From contig CANLXI010000010.1 of NCBI GenBank assembly GCA_947495035.1, positions 62,001-126,000 of the forward strand: 64,000 nt of DNA. The letters are read 5' to 3'. This stretch comes from an uncultured Granulosicoccus sp. (GTDB lineage Bacteria > Pseudomonadota > Gammaproteobacteria > Granulosicoccales > Granulosicoccaceae). Each line of letters opens with the position of its first letter. Positions within the stretch are counted from its first letter, which is position 1. The notes under the pieces are model-generated. The model did not search any database and was not told the DNA's origin. It was given only the letters and a program-made list of their open reading frames with translations. Both the position numbers and the translations under genes were made by a program. Below are positions 1 to 9,506 of this stretch, piece by piece.

Positions 1-1
1 G

Positions 2-2281
2 GGTTGGGCGCTGCGTCACCTGCCCCATGGCGGTGCAAACACACCGACTCACACTGATTCTGCGCAGCTCGCCGGTGTGGTGCTGACCAATACAGCCGTG
101 CATCAGCCCCCGGGATCGCCGGCTCCTGCCGTGATCCGCCTGACGCGTTCTTGGCCGTTTCTGAGAAATGCCACGGTGAATTCACGCGCCTTCATTCAGG
201 GTGCTATCGAGATGTCCCGGCCGAAACTCTCGCCGGGGGTGCGCGCCGCATTCCATGCCCCTTACCGCAAACGCTCACAACGCTTTGCCATTGCAGATTT
301 CGTCGCCGATATTCCACTTGATGCCCATCACGAGAGCGCAGCCGCGCTCGATGCCGTGGCCAACGGCCTGACGCAGCTGGAACACGTGCCTGCCCTGCTG
401 TTGTGGGGGCCACGCGACAAGGTATTCAGTGACCTCTATCTGCACGATCTTGAACAGCGCCTGCCTCACGCCGATGTTCACCGCTTTCCGGGAGCGGCAC
501 ACTTCGTCGCAGAAGATGCCGATGTCGCCGGCGCCATCATCGTCTGGCTGGAGCAGTATCGACTGACCACCGATGAATCGAACAGCCCTGCTTCACCATT
601 GACGGAGCAAGCTCCCGCACGGGCAGAAGAAACAACAACCATGGTTCGGCGCGCTCTTGCGGATTTCTCTGACGTATCGAAGACCAAGGAGGCGGTTGTC
701 GAAATTGCCCCCGAAAACCGCTCCATCACCTTTGGCGAATTGACCGAGTGCGTCGAACATCTCGCGGCAGGCATGCAGGCCTTCGGTATTCGTGCAGGTG
801 AACGTGTTGCCGTCATGATCACTCCCGGTATCGATCTGTGTCTGGCTGTTTATGCGTGCTGGCGGCTCGGTGCAACGCTGGTTCTGGTCGATTCCGGACT
901 TGGCAGATCCGGCATGCAGGGCGCACTGCACAGTGCCAATCCTGCGTGGTTGATCGGTATCGACAAGGCCTTGCTTGCCGCCAGACTTCTGCGCTGGCCG
1001 GGCAAACGTATTGCTGTTGGCAAACGCTCCGCTTTCATGAACCGCTCCCTGGGAATCGTTACCGATATGGAAACCCTGGGCGAACAGGGTCATGTGGCAC
1101 CCACGCCGTCGTTTCCAGCACCCGAGGCGGTAGCCGCCGTGGCCTTCACATCAGGCTCCACCGGGCCTTCCAAGGGCATCATCTATCGCCACCATCAGAT
1201 CCAGGCTCAGCGGGATGCACTGATGTCCCTGTATCGGATCACGGAGAACGACCGTCTGGTGGCGGCCTTCGCCCCCTTCGCCCTGTACGGGCCGACCATG
1301 GGTATCACCTCCATCGTTCCGGATATGGACGTGACCGCTCCCGCGACACTGACCGCCCGATCACTGGCGAATGCAGTGGAACGAGTCAATGCAAGCCTGG
1401 TGTTCGCCTCTCCTGCGGCACTGACCAATGTAGCGGCCGGCAAGTCGACAATGAGCGATAACCAGCTGGCAGCCTGCTCCGGGGTGCGATTGCTGCTCTC
1501 GGCAGGCGCACCGGTTCGTGCAAGCCTGTTGACGCAGGCGACATCGATATTTCCTGCGGCAGAAGTACACACACCCTATGGTATGACTGAAGCACTCCCC
1601 GTTGCCGACATCGCGCTGTCCGATCTGCAACAGATCGACACGGAGACCTCGGTGACTGACTCTCATGCAAAAGGCGTCTGCGTCGGTCATCCGGTTGCTG
1701 GAGTCAATGTACAGATCGACCCACTCGACTCCCTCGGCGATCCGACAGGCTCCTTGCGCAGCGATCCCGACTTGCTGGGCGAAATCGTGATTCAGGCGGC
1801 TCATGCACGCGATAGCCATGACCGGCTGTGGCTGACCGATTATCGTGCTTCACAGCCAGCGGGCTGGCACCGTACCGGCGACATCGGCCAGCTGGACGAC
1901 TGCGGCAGACTGTGGGTCGGTGGACGACTGGGTCATGTCATCACGACACCTCGGGGCATACTGGCACCAGTGGCCAGTGAGCAACGCATAGAGACCCTGC
2001 AGGATGTCAATATGGCTGCCGTGGTGGGTGTAGGACCAAGCGGTACTCAGGTGGTCGTGGCCGTTGTACAACTGCAGGTGACACCCACGGCAACCGGTGG
2101 CGCCTCGATGGAGCTGACAGACAGGGTCAGACAGGTCGTGGGCAATGATGTCGATATTGCGGCGGTTCTCGTGGTGAAGAAGTTGCCGGTGGATCGTCGT
2201 CACAACTCCAAGATCGATCGTGCAGCCATTGCCATCTGGGCATCTCGAACCCTGGCAGGAGACTCGGTCGCATCGCTGTAA
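2..2281 (+). CDS. oleBC: OleBC fusion: alpha/beta hydrolase (beta-lactone decarboxylase) + AMP-dependent beta-lactone synthetase, 5' partial
   Basis: The reading frame is open to the left edge, so the N-terminus is missing. The first 160 or so visible residues match the C-terminal half of OleB, a haloalkane-dehalogenase-like alpha/beta hydrolase: GWALRH, then VVLTNTAVHQP, the acid in LLLWGPRD and a late His in GAAHF. After a linker of about 30 residues comes an acyl-adenylate domain (OleC) with TSGSTGPSKG, PYGMTE, a TGD motif in WHRTGDIG and the C-terminal Lys in NSKIDR. In the known pathway OleC closes a beta-hydroxy acid to a beta-lactone and OleB decarboxylates it to a cis-olefin. oleD follows 90 bp later, and OleA would lie off the left edge. 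Fused OleBC is known in some bacteria. An internal GTG at 77 is not the real start. Confidence 0.9.
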   Translation, partial: GWALRHLPHGGANTPTHTDSAQLAGVVLTNTAVHQPPGSPAPAVIRLTRSWPFLRNATVNSRAFIQGAIEMSRPKLSPGVRAAFHAPYRKRSQRFAIADFVADIPLDAHHESAAALDAVANGLTQLEHVPALLLWGPRDKVFSDLYLHDLEQRLPHADVHRFPGAAHFVAEDADVAGAIIVWLEQYRLTTDESNSPASPLTEQAPARAEETTTMVRRALADFSDVSKTKEAVVEIAPENRSITFGELTECVEHLAAGMQAFGIRAGERVAVMITPGIDLCLAVYACWRLGATLVLVDSGLGRSGMQGALHSANPAWLIGIDKALLAARLLRWPGKRIAVGKRSAFMNRSLGIVTDMETLGEQGHVAPTPSFPAPEAVAAVAFTSGSTGPSKGIIYRHHQIQAQRDALMSLYRITENDRLVAAFAPFALYGPTMGITSIVPDMDVTAPATLTARSLANAVERVNASLVFASPAALTNVAAGKSTMSDNQLAACSGVRLLLSAGAPVRASLLTQATSIFPAAEVHTPYGMTEALPVADIALSDLQQIDTETSVTDSHAKGVCVGHPVAGVNVQIDPLDSLGDPTGSLRSDPDLLGEIVIQAAHARDSHDRLWLTDYRASQPAGWHRTGDIGQLDDCGRLWVGGRLGHVITTPRGILAPVASEQRIETLQDVNMAAVVGVGPSGTQVVVAVVQLQVTPTATGGASMELTDRVRQVVGNDVDIAAVLVVKKLPVDRRHNSKIDRAAIAIWASRTLAGDSVASL

Positions 2282-2371
2282 GGGTGGTGAGCGAGTCGAT
2301 GAACCAGTACTCTTGTACACTGAAAATTGATCGAGTGAGGCTGCGATGATCGGATCAAGTCAGGTGTTTGC

Positions 2372-3388
2372 ATGAAAGTGCTGGTCACAGGCGCAACAAG
2401 CCTGATCGGTCGCCACGTGGTCTCTCGTCTTGTCGAACGTGGTGACCAGGTGACCGTACTGCAACGCCGTCCGTCCGGGTTGAACGGCGTTGACGAGGTG
2501 TGCTGCGACATCGCCGGTTCCGGCAATGCCCTGCCCGCAGGGTCGGACCATGAAAAGACAGCCGATAAAGGTAGCGATGAATTGCTGGCTGCGGCCATGG
2601 AAGGCCGGGACGCCGTCATACATCTGGCTGCCAAAGTCAGCATTGCGGGTCGTTGGGAAGCCTTTGAAGCCATCAATATCCGGGGCACTGAACGACTCAT
2701 CAGGATGGCCGGACACTGTGGTGTGGAGAGGTTTGTCCACGTATCGACGCCTTCTGTCGCTCATGCGGGCCAGTCACTGACGGGGGCTCCCGCAGGCCCG
2801 GCAGACCCCGAGCATGTTCGCGGGCACTATGCCCGATCAAAGGCCATTGGCGAACAGATTGCGCTGGCTGCCAATACACAGGACATGAAGGTGATTGCCT
2901 TGCGCCCTCACCTGGTCTGGGGCCCTGGCGATACGCAGCTGATTCAGCGCATTGTCGACAGAGCCCGAGCCGGACGCCTGCTTCTCGTGGGCAGTGCTCT
3001 GGCGCTGATTGATACCACCTATATCGACAATGCAGCCGATGCCATTGTTGCCGGAGTAGACAACGCTGATCGCGCTGCGGGCCATGCGCTGGTCATCTCC
3101 AATGGGCAGCCGCGTACAGTGAGCGAGATCATGCAACGCATACTGCACGCCGCTGGCATGGATATCCCGCTACGGCATGTGCCTGCCGGGATCGCGATTA
3201 CTGCAGGTACGGTGATCGAGAATCTGTGGCAACTACTGGACAAACAGGATGACCCACCCATGACCCGATTCCTGGCGGAGCAACTGGCCACGGCTCACTG
3301 GTTTGATCAGCGTGAGACCCAACGCTTGCTGAACTGGCAGCCCACCATTGGTATCGAAGAAGGTTTCCGGCAACTCGCAGCCTCCTGA
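2372..3388 (+). CDS. oleD: OleD, NAD(P)H-dependent 2-alkyl-3-ketoalkanoate reductase
   Basis: This 338-residue protein is an extended short-chain dehydrogenase (3-beta-hydroxysteroid dehydrogenase/NAD-dependent epimerase family). It has an N-terminal Rossmann glycine motif GATSLIG, a catalytic YxxxK in YARSK near residue 152, and the downstream RPHLVWGPGD segment typical of the family. In olefin synthesis OleD reduces the beta-keto acid made by OleA to the beta-hydroxy acid used by OleC. It lies directly after oleBC on the same strand, which fixes the assignment better than sequence alone. The ATG is preceded by a modest AGG ribosome site. The family is broad, so without the neighbour only 'NAD-dependent epimerase' would be safe. 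Confidence 0.88.
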   Translation: MKVLVTGATSLIGRHVVSRLVERGDQVTVLQRRPSGLNGVDEVCCDIAGSGNALPAGSDHEKTADKGSDELLAAAMEGRDAVIHLAAKVSIAGRWEAFEAINIRGTERLIRMAGHCGVERFVHVSTPSVAHAGQSLTGAPAGPADPEHVRGHYARSKAIGEQIALAANTQDMKVIALRPHLVWGPGDTQLIQRIVDRARAGRLLLVGSALALIDTTYIDNAADAIVAGVDNADRAAGHALVISNGQPRTVSEIMQRILHAAGMDIPLRHVPAGIAITAGTVIENLWQLLDKQDDPPMTRFLAEQLATAHWFDQRETQRLLNWQPTIGIEEGFRQLAAS

Positions 3389-3586
3389 CCTCCATGAGAC
3401 AAGAATCCTGCTGAATTCGGGTCATCTCATCGGCGTGGATCGACGAGGATCTTCCAGAGGGCTGACAGAACGGTTCACGGTTCAGTGAAGAATGAGCTGA
3501 TGAGCCGTTGCACCAGTGACTCGAAGTGTGCCAGCAGCAAGCACAGAATGGGCTATCCTCCACAGCCGGTCTGACGGAGCAATCAC

Positions 3587-4057
3587 ATGTCTGACAATCA
3601 AATCTGGGTAGACGCCGACGCCTGTCCACGCACGGTGAAGGACATCCTGTTTCGGGCAGCAAAACGATTGGAGCTGACTGTCACACTGGTGGCCAACCAG
3701 TCGATTCCGATACCCAAATCCAGATTCATCAAGGCCGTCAGGGTCGGCAGTGGTTTTGATGTGGCGGACAACTACATTGTGCAACACGCCACGGCTGGTG
3801 ATCTTGTGATCACGGCAGACATTCCGCTGGCGGCAGAGCTGGTGGAGATGGACTGTGCCGTCATCAACCCCAGAGGCGAACTGTACACCGCTGACAATAT
3901 CCGAGAGCGACTGAACATGCGCGACTTCATGGACGACTTGCGAAGCAGCGGTGTGGATACGGGTGGACCACCGGCATTGAATCAGACCGATCGGCGTAAT
4001 TTTGCCAATCAGCTGGATCGCTTGCTGATGAAGCTGGTTGCCGGCAAGCGACCATAG
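3587..4057 (+). CDS. yaiI: YaiI/YqxD family (DUF188) protein
   Basis: At 156 residues this is the usual length for the UPF0178/DUF188 family. It opens with the diagnostic IWVDADACP, followed by [13 protein letters not shown] and [12 protein letters not shown], which suggest a PIN/NYN-like nuclease fold with clustered acidic residues. The C-terminus carries the family's [19 protein letters not shown] stretch. The biochemical role of the family is not established. The ATG has a clear GGAG about 7 bp upstream. The gene stands alone 198 bp after oleD and converges with the kinase operon. Confidence 0.88.
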   Translation: MSDNQIWVDADACPRTVKDILFRAAKRLELTVTLVANQSIPIPKSRFIKAVRVGSGFDVADNYIVQHATAGDLVITADIPLAAELVEMDCAVINPRGELYTADNIRERLNMRDFMDDLRSSGVDTGGPPALNQTDRRNFANQLDRLLMKLVAGKRP

Positions 4058-4202
4058 AGAATCACCAGCGAACATCTGTATGGTGAGCGCTGATCTGTTG
4101 ACACACGACTGCAAGACACCCACCTTCACTCATACCCGTCATTTCACTCATGAACACCCTGCGGGGTGACGATGTGGCCACCGGTGGATCATCGAACCGG
4201 CA

Positions 4203-6494
4203 TCAGCAGACCAGAAAATCACGGGGAATCCTGGATGCCAACTGCTTTTCGCAGTAATCCAGCAAGGCATCAGTGGTATGTCTTCTGTCTGCAAACTGCG
4301 TGCTGATATACAGGTGACGCGCCAGCGACAAGGATTCGAGCAGACAGATCCGACGTTCATCGACCAGCGCCCCTGCGGCCGCATAGCCTTGCACAAATGC
4401 CTGCTCGAGAGGCTGTAATGCCGATACGCAGCCATATCGACGCAGGGCAAATTCCTTGATGTGCGCAAGGAAGTTGCCGACATCGATTGCAGGGTCACCT
4501 TGCGACACCAGATCCAGATCGAGGAGCCAGATACGATCGCCATCGATCAGTAATTGATCCTGGTAGAAATCACGGTGAATCAGGCGGTCACGGGTTTCCG
4601 GCAAGGATCCAAATGCATGCATGGCTACGTCCCGCAAGGTCATGAGCCTGTCGGTCAGGTCTGGCCGCCCTGAAATCGCCTTGTCCAACGCCCCGGCAAG
4701 GACTTCCGCCTCGCTCTGCAGGGACCAGCGACGAGAACTGCTCACCGGCGTCGAATGAAGTACGGATAACGCTCGTCCGGCCTTCTCGAATGGCGTGGAG
4801 TCGGCACCGGGTTCGAGAGACAGACTCAACTCCTTCCCCGGCACCATGGCCTGGAACCAGATGTTCAGCAGGGTGTGAACCCCCAGGTTTTCCGGTACAC
4901 ACACACCCTGAGGATTGCTCTCATTCAGTCCGGCGTCACGTAGCAGATCATGCAGAGCCGGCGTTTGCACATCCGGTTTGCGGAACCTGAGCTTGCCCAG
5001 CACGACGAGCGGCTTGCTTACCAGCGAACGGCTTGTCTGTCGCAAGTCATACCGTATCAATGCCCGTCGCCCTGGCTTGTGACGCAACAAGCGGGCGGAT
5101 GCCAGCGTCAAGGCACCGGACGTTGGCGCCAGAAGCTGCATCATGGGCTTTCGCATTGCATCGATATCCAGCGCCGACGTCAGCATCGCCGTGGCCTCGC
5201 TCTTCGATTCATGATGAGGCCGGACTCTGGCTCTCTTGAGCAGTGACTCCACTCTGCCGAGCAGCACCTCGGCCATATCATACCAGTTGGCATGCCGCTG
5301 ACGAAAACCGTCAAAAATCAGCAACAACAAGGCCCTGGCATGAAACGCCTGAATCAAGCGCATATCGGTATCCGGCAACACCTCCTGATACCCATCGATG
5401 AAAGCCTGTTGGGCGCATCGCGCAACAGGCAGATCGAGACTGCCATCCAGCGATTGATGCTCCAGCCGCGCAAGAAAGCAACCTACATCCCGCAGTGGAT
5501 TGCCGATCATGGCACGGTCCCAATCAATGACCACCGGATGAATTCCCGTGCTTTCGATTCCGGCCGCATTTTCATCGGCAAGGATTACCTGATCGGCACT
5601 GAAGTCTCCATGAATCAGTGTCAGGCGCGAAGCTGAACCAGAACAGACCTCATTGGCCAGACTGGCAAGCCGATTCAATCTCGGAGACAGTCGGGGTGCC
5701 AAACGTGTGTAATCCTCCGAGATATCGAGCAAGGGCCTCATCAGCGAGTCGTGAGTCTCTCTGGTGAACGGCAATCGAACCTCGGGCTGTGACTCATGGA
5801 ACTGTGCAAGCCAACTACCGGTCGTGAATAGCGCCTCACGATGCAATTCTCCAGACAGGACCGGACACAGCGAAGGTCCCGGGGTCCAGGCACTGGCAAT
5901 CGAGTGGCGCCTGTCATTGATGCCCAGAATCTGCACCCCTGACAGCAGTGAGCATAGTCTCGCTCCCACCAGAGCCTTGCCGAAACCTCGAGGGTCAACA
6001 CACTTCACCAGAGCTCGAGGGTATCCGTTTACATGCAGTCGCGACACGATGCGACGATTCGGCTTGTAGCGCAACATTACAGTCTCCAGTCGACCGATTG
6101 ACCCGGATTTCGGCAGCAACTTTTGCAAGAACCGACCCCGCTGTTCAGCCAGGGTCAACTTGCGGGCGGCTCTGAGATGTCGATCAAGTGCCATCGGCAC
6201 CAGCGCTACACAGGCATCATCCAGCAAGATGGCCTGCGACTCCCCCCCGTTCAATTCACTGCGAGCCTTCACCTTTGCAAAGCGCTCAGGCGGGTATGCC
6301 ATCACTGCATGGGCATTGCCGATACCATCCACGACACCAGCTGTACAAGAAGTACCGGGCTTGTAGTTGAAGTAGCTTGTCTTCTCCAGATTGATACCCA
6401 GGCGTTGCGACAACAGCTCATTGTCCAGCATCAAAGCCAGGCCGGGGAGCCTGCTTTCCCGTTTGATGATTTCCAGGTCAGCGTGTGACGGCAT
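4203..6494 (-). CDS. Two-domain aminoglycoside-phosphotransferase (APH)-like kinase
   Basis: The protein has 763 residues and is built from two kinase-like halves. Half one has the motif RYKPNRR near 142, a catalytic-loop HGDFSADQ near 295 and a metal-site VIDWD. Half two repeats the plan with RHKPGRR near 470, HRDFYQDQ near 640 and LLDLDL followed by GDPAIDVGNF. In both catalytic loops Gln stands where APH enzymes usually have the Mg-binding Asn. The substrate is unknown; a sugar or lipid-linked glycan alcohol is an inference from the neighbouring glycosyltransferases. I chose the ATG at 6494, which overlaps the ABC gene's stop by 17 bp and has AGGGAAAGA upstream. A longer start at 6587 would overlap that gene by 110 bp. 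It is the last gene of the operon. Confidence 0.8.
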   Translation of the reverse strand: MPSHADLEIIKRESRLPGLALMLDNELLSQRLGINLEKTSYFNYKPGTSCTAGVVDGIGNAHAVMAYPPERFAKVKARSELNGGESQAILLDDACVALVPMALDRHLRAARKLTLAEQRGRFLQKLLPKSGSIGRLETVMLRYKPNRRIVSRLHVNGYPRALVKCVDPRGFGKALVGARLCSLLSGVQILGINDRRHSIASAWTPGPSLCPVLSGELHREALFTTGSWLAQFHESQPEVRLPFTRETHDSLMRPLLDISEDYTRLAPRLSPRLNRLASLANEVCSGSASRLTLIHGDFSADQVILADENAAGIESTGIHPVVIDWDRAMIGNPLRDVGCFLARLEHQSLDGSLDLPVARCAQQAFIDGYQEVLPDTDMRLIQAFHARALLLLIFDGFRQRHANWYDMAEVLLGRVESLLKRARVRPHHESKSEATAMLTSALDIDAMRKPMMQLLAPTSGALTLASARLLRHKPGRRALIRYDLRQTSRSLVSKPLVVLGKLRFRKPDVQTPALHDLLRDAGLNESNPQGVCVPENLGVHTLLNIWFQAMVPGKELSLSLEPGADSTPFEKAGRALSVLHSTPVSSSRRWSLQSEAEVLAGALDKAISGRPDLTDRLMTLRDVAMHAFGSLPETRDRLIHRDFYQDQLLIDGDRIWLLDLDLVSQGDPAIDVGNFLAHIKEFALRRYGCVSALQPLEQAFVQGYAAAGALVDERRICLLESLSLARHLYISTQFADRRHTTDALLDYCEKQLASRIPRDFLVC

Positions 6495-8346
6495 GCATCT
6501 TTCCCTGTCGTTGCTCGGAGCTCTCTGAAGAAGCCCATAAACGGGCATACTGCCCACCTCGTAGCACCAGCTCCTGATGCCCTCCATCTTCCGGTATACC
6601 TTCGCGCGAGAGGCACACGATGCGCTCGCAACACGACGCCAGTTTCAGATCATGTGTGATCAGGAAGCTGGTTCGTCCGGTGCAGATGCGTTCGATGGCA
6701 TCGATCACCACCGCCTCACTGTTGCGATCAAGTCCCACAGTCGGCTCGTCAAGCAACACGATCGGGCAGTCACGCAACGCAGCTCTGGCAATGCCGATGC
6801 GCTGCCGCTGCCCGGCACTCAAGGATGTGCCACGTTCCGAAACCACGGTAGCGTAGCCATCCGGCATCGCCATGATGAATTCATGCGCATTGGCCAGGCG
6901 TGCAGCCGCCTCGATCTGCTCATCGGTCACTTCCCCTTCTGCCCCCAGTGCAATATTCTCTCGCACACTGGTCTGGAACAGCAGGTTCTCTTGCGGCACC
7001 AATGCGATTCGCTTTCTCAGGCTGGTCAGTTCGAAATCCCTGATATTCAGACCATCGAGCAGAACACGTCCTTGCTCCGGATCGTAGAAGCGCAGTACCA
7101 GACTGATGAAGGTAGACTTGCCGACTCCGGACGCACCGGTAATGGCAACACGGGTACCGGGATCGATCGACAGAGAAAAATCGTCGAGAACAGGCAGAGC
7201 ATTGCGCCCGTACCGAAAAGAGACGTGATCGAACTGCACTCTGCCGCTGAAGGAGGGGGCACGCTCGGCCGCCCGCCCATTCCTCACCTCCGGCACTTCA
7301 TCCAGTAGCTCGATGACACGCTCGCCCGCAGCGGTCGCCTTGGCCAGGCGACTGCTGTACTTGGCATAATGGCGTACTGGTCGAAACGTGTTTTTCAGGT
7401 AGGTGATGAACACCAGCAGATCGCCCGGGCTCAGTCGCCCGGCCTGAATCTGCAGGGTACCGAACCACAACACAATGGCCATGCCAATGGCGAGCAGCAG
7501 ATCGACGCTGCGCTCCATGGCTGCGGCCAGCTTCTTTGCCTGGACCCCCTCTTTCAGACTCTTCCGGTTCTTTCCCTGAAAACCTTCGGCCACACGCTCT
7601 TCCAGCGTGAATGCCTGTACGGTACGAATGCCGGCGAGCGATTCGGCTGCTATGGATGCCATATCGCCTTCTCGCTTGCGTTGCTTCCGACTGATCATCT
7701 GAATCTTCCTGCCGATTCGCCGGGTGTTCAGGCACAACAGAGGCAGCGGCAGAAGTGCCAGTAGTGTCAGCTGCCAATTGAGCATCAGCATGACCGTGAT
7801 CATCCCCACCAGCATCAGCAGGCTGACAGCTAACGGAAGAGCCGCGGTGACCATCGTCTCCTTCAGCATGCCAACATCGCTGATGAGGCGCATGGTCAGA
7901 TCTCCGGTCCGCACACGCGTATGGAACGACAGAGACAATCGCTGCAGATGGTCGAACAGATCCCGGCGGATATCAGTCAGCACCCGATTGCCGATCAGCG
8001 CAAATCCGACGGTCGCCATATATTCGAAAGCGGCCTTGAGGGCAACGATGACAACAACGGCGATGCAGCACCAGGCCAACAATTCGCCAGCCCCCAAACC
8101 GGAAAACCAGGCCTGCCCGTTCATGACAGGAATACCAAGCATGCTCGGCACTACCTGATCGATGATGTATTTCAGTGGCCAGGGTTCCAGCAATCTGACC
8201 AGCGTGGCAAGTACCAGCGCCAGCGTCGATCCGGCGAGCAACACTCGATGCTCGCGTAGATAGGGGGAGAAACGCACCAGCACCCGCCGCAGTCCGGGAA
8301 CCGTCTGGCGAACAGAGGTTGGACGGTGACCCTTCCTGTCACTCAC
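6478..8346 (-). CDS. ABC transporter, fused permease and ATPase (type IV exporter, MsbA-like)
   Basis: The protein has 622 residues. The N-terminal half is a six-helix ABC exporter membrane domain (about residues 35-330, with the RVRTGDLTMRLISDV coupling segment). The C-terminal half is an ATPase domain with Walker A GASGVGKST (404-412), signature SLSAGQRQR (508-516), Walker B IVLLDEP (529-535) and an H-loop in SFLITHD. Such half-size exporters act as homodimers in the inner membrane, moving lipids, glycolipids or peptides outward. It starts with GTG in a 4-bp GTGA overlap with the glycosyltransferase stop, so translation is coupled. The context of three glycosyltransferases suggests export of a glycosylated lipid or oligosaccharide, which is inference. 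Confidence 0.88.
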   Translation of the reverse strand: MSDRKGHRPTSVRQTVPGLRRVLVRFSPYLREHRVLLAGSTLALVLATLVRLLEPWPLKYIIDQVVPSMLGIPVMNGQAWFSGLGAGELLAWCCIAVVVIVALKAAFEYMATVGFALIGNRVLTDIRRDLFDHLQRLSLSFHTRVRTGDLTMRLISDVGMLKETMVTAALPLAVSLLMLVGMITVMLMLNWQLTLLALLPLPLLCLNTRRIGRKIQMISRKQRKREGDMASIAAESLAGIRTVQAFTLEERVAEGFQGKNRKSLKEGVQAKKLAAAMERSVDLLLAIGMAIVLWFGTLQIQAGRLSPGDLLVFITYLKNTFRPVRHYAKYSSRLAKATAAGERVIELLDEVPEVRNGRAAERAPSFSGRVQFDHVSFRYGRNALPVLDDFSLSIDPGTRVAITGASGVGKSTFISLVLRFYDPEQGRVLLDGLNIRDFELTSLRKRIALVPQENLLFQTSVRENIALGAEGEVTDEQIEAAARLANAHEFIMAMPDGYATVVSERGTSLSAGQRQRIGIARAALRDCPIVLLDEPTVGLDRNSEAVVIDAIERICTGRTSFLITHDLKLASCCERIVCLSREGIPEDGGHQELVLRGGQYARLWASSESSEQRQGKMHAVTR

Positions 8347-9506
8347 GATGCAACCGTCAACCGCCGATCGGGATTCGCCAGTCTCAGCACGTGGCTGGCT
8401 ACCTGATTCCAGTCATGATGGGTGATAACATGCTCGCGTGCTGTAACACCGAGACGCCTGGCCAGTTCCGTATCACTCGCCAGATGTTCCAGCTTCGAGG
8501 CCAGAGCCAGCGGATCACCGGGGGGACACAACAGTCCATTGTGCTCGTCCCGTATCACGGATTCCAGGTGACCGACGCGACTGGCCACCACAGGCAAACC
8601 GGCTGCCATGTATTCATGGATTTTCAACGGAGAGAAGTAGAACGGCTGATCACCTCGATAAGGGGCGACAGCCACATGCATGCGAGCCAGTTGTCGCGGC
8701 ACCTCTGAGGGAGTCTGCTTGCCGGTGAATTCCACACAATCTGCCAACTGCAAACGTCCGACCTGTGCTTCCAGGGAGCTTCTCTCAGGACCATCACCGA
8801 CAATGAGCAAACTCGCATCAAGACCGCGCTGACGTAGCAACAGAAACGCCTGTACAAGCGTTGTAACGTCGTGCCAGGGTTTCAGAGTGCCCAGAAACCC
8901 GATGGTGAAAGGGCCAGCCGGCTTGCGAGTCTCTGGAAAGCGACGAGGATTGACGCCATTTTCCACGACATGAATGCGATCCGGCTGCGCCCCGAGTGAC
9001 CTGGCATATTCGCTGACCGCCGGTGAAACCGCTGTGACGACCTTTGCGCAGCGCATGGCCCGGCTGGCCATGGAGCGCGCTTCAAGCGCCAGAGGCAATT
9101 GTCGGTGGCGTGACTGTTCTTCGATCAATGGCGCATTGACTTCGAGTACACCCGGAATGCCTTTGCGCAAGGCCACGCTCATGGGAGCGTGTGTGAACAG
9201 TGAATGACGTTCGTAAACGAGGTCACAGGGTGCGGGTCCGGACAGTGCACGGGAAATCAGTTCATTGCTCTCCATCGTCAGTCGCGCTCGCCGCGTGGCG
9301 TTCCTGTTCTCATGTCGTGGCAGAGGAATACAGGCCAGATGTGCAAGATCGCGTGGCGGAGTTCCTTCCAATCGCGGTGACATGATCGTGACACGAATAC
9401 CCTGCGCCAGAAAGGCTCGAACCATTTCCTGAACATGAACCGAGGCGCCCTTGCAGCCGAATACCGGGATACCCTGATCGGCACAGACATATAGCAAATG
9501 CATCAC
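8343..9506 (-). CDS. GT4-family glycosyltransferase
   Basis: This 387-residue protein has the GT-B fold. The N-terminal domain begins LLYVCADQGIPVFG and holds the acceptor-side KGASVHVQEM loop. The C-terminal domain has the nucleotide-sugar region GFLGTLKPWHD, VGDGPER and the donor-site stretch SPLKIHEYMAAGLPVVAS. GT4 enzymes are retaining transferases using activated sugars at the inner face of the membrane; the sugar here cannot be read. The GTG start at 9506 overlaps the upstream gene's TGA by 4 bp, with an ATG one codon later as an alternative, and the stop overlaps the ABC start. This places it firmly in one coupled operon. Confidence 0.87.
   Translation of the reverse strand: MMHLLYVCADQGIPVFGCKGASVHVQEMVRAFLAQGIRVTIMSPRLEGTPPRDLAHLACIPLPRHENRNATRRARLTMESNELISRALSGPAPCDLVYERHSLFTHAPMSVALRKGIPGVLEVNAPLIEEQSRHRQLPLALEARSMASRAMRCAKVVTAVSPAVSEYARSLGAQPDRIHVVENGVNPRRFPETRKPAGPFTIGFLGTLKPWHDVTTLVQAFLLLRQRGLDASLLIVGDGPERSSLEAQVGRLQLADCVEFTGKQTPSEVPRQLARMHVAVAPYRGDQPFYFSPLKIHEYMAAGLPVVASRVGHLESVIRDEHNGLLCPPGDPLALASKLEHLASDTELARRLGVTAREHVITHHDWNQVASHVLRLANPDRRLTVAS

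Noticed and set aside
77-79. GTG at 77 as the start of the OleBC protein
   Set aside because: The frame is open to base 2 and reads OleB residues (GWALRH) before it, so the gene continues off the left edge.
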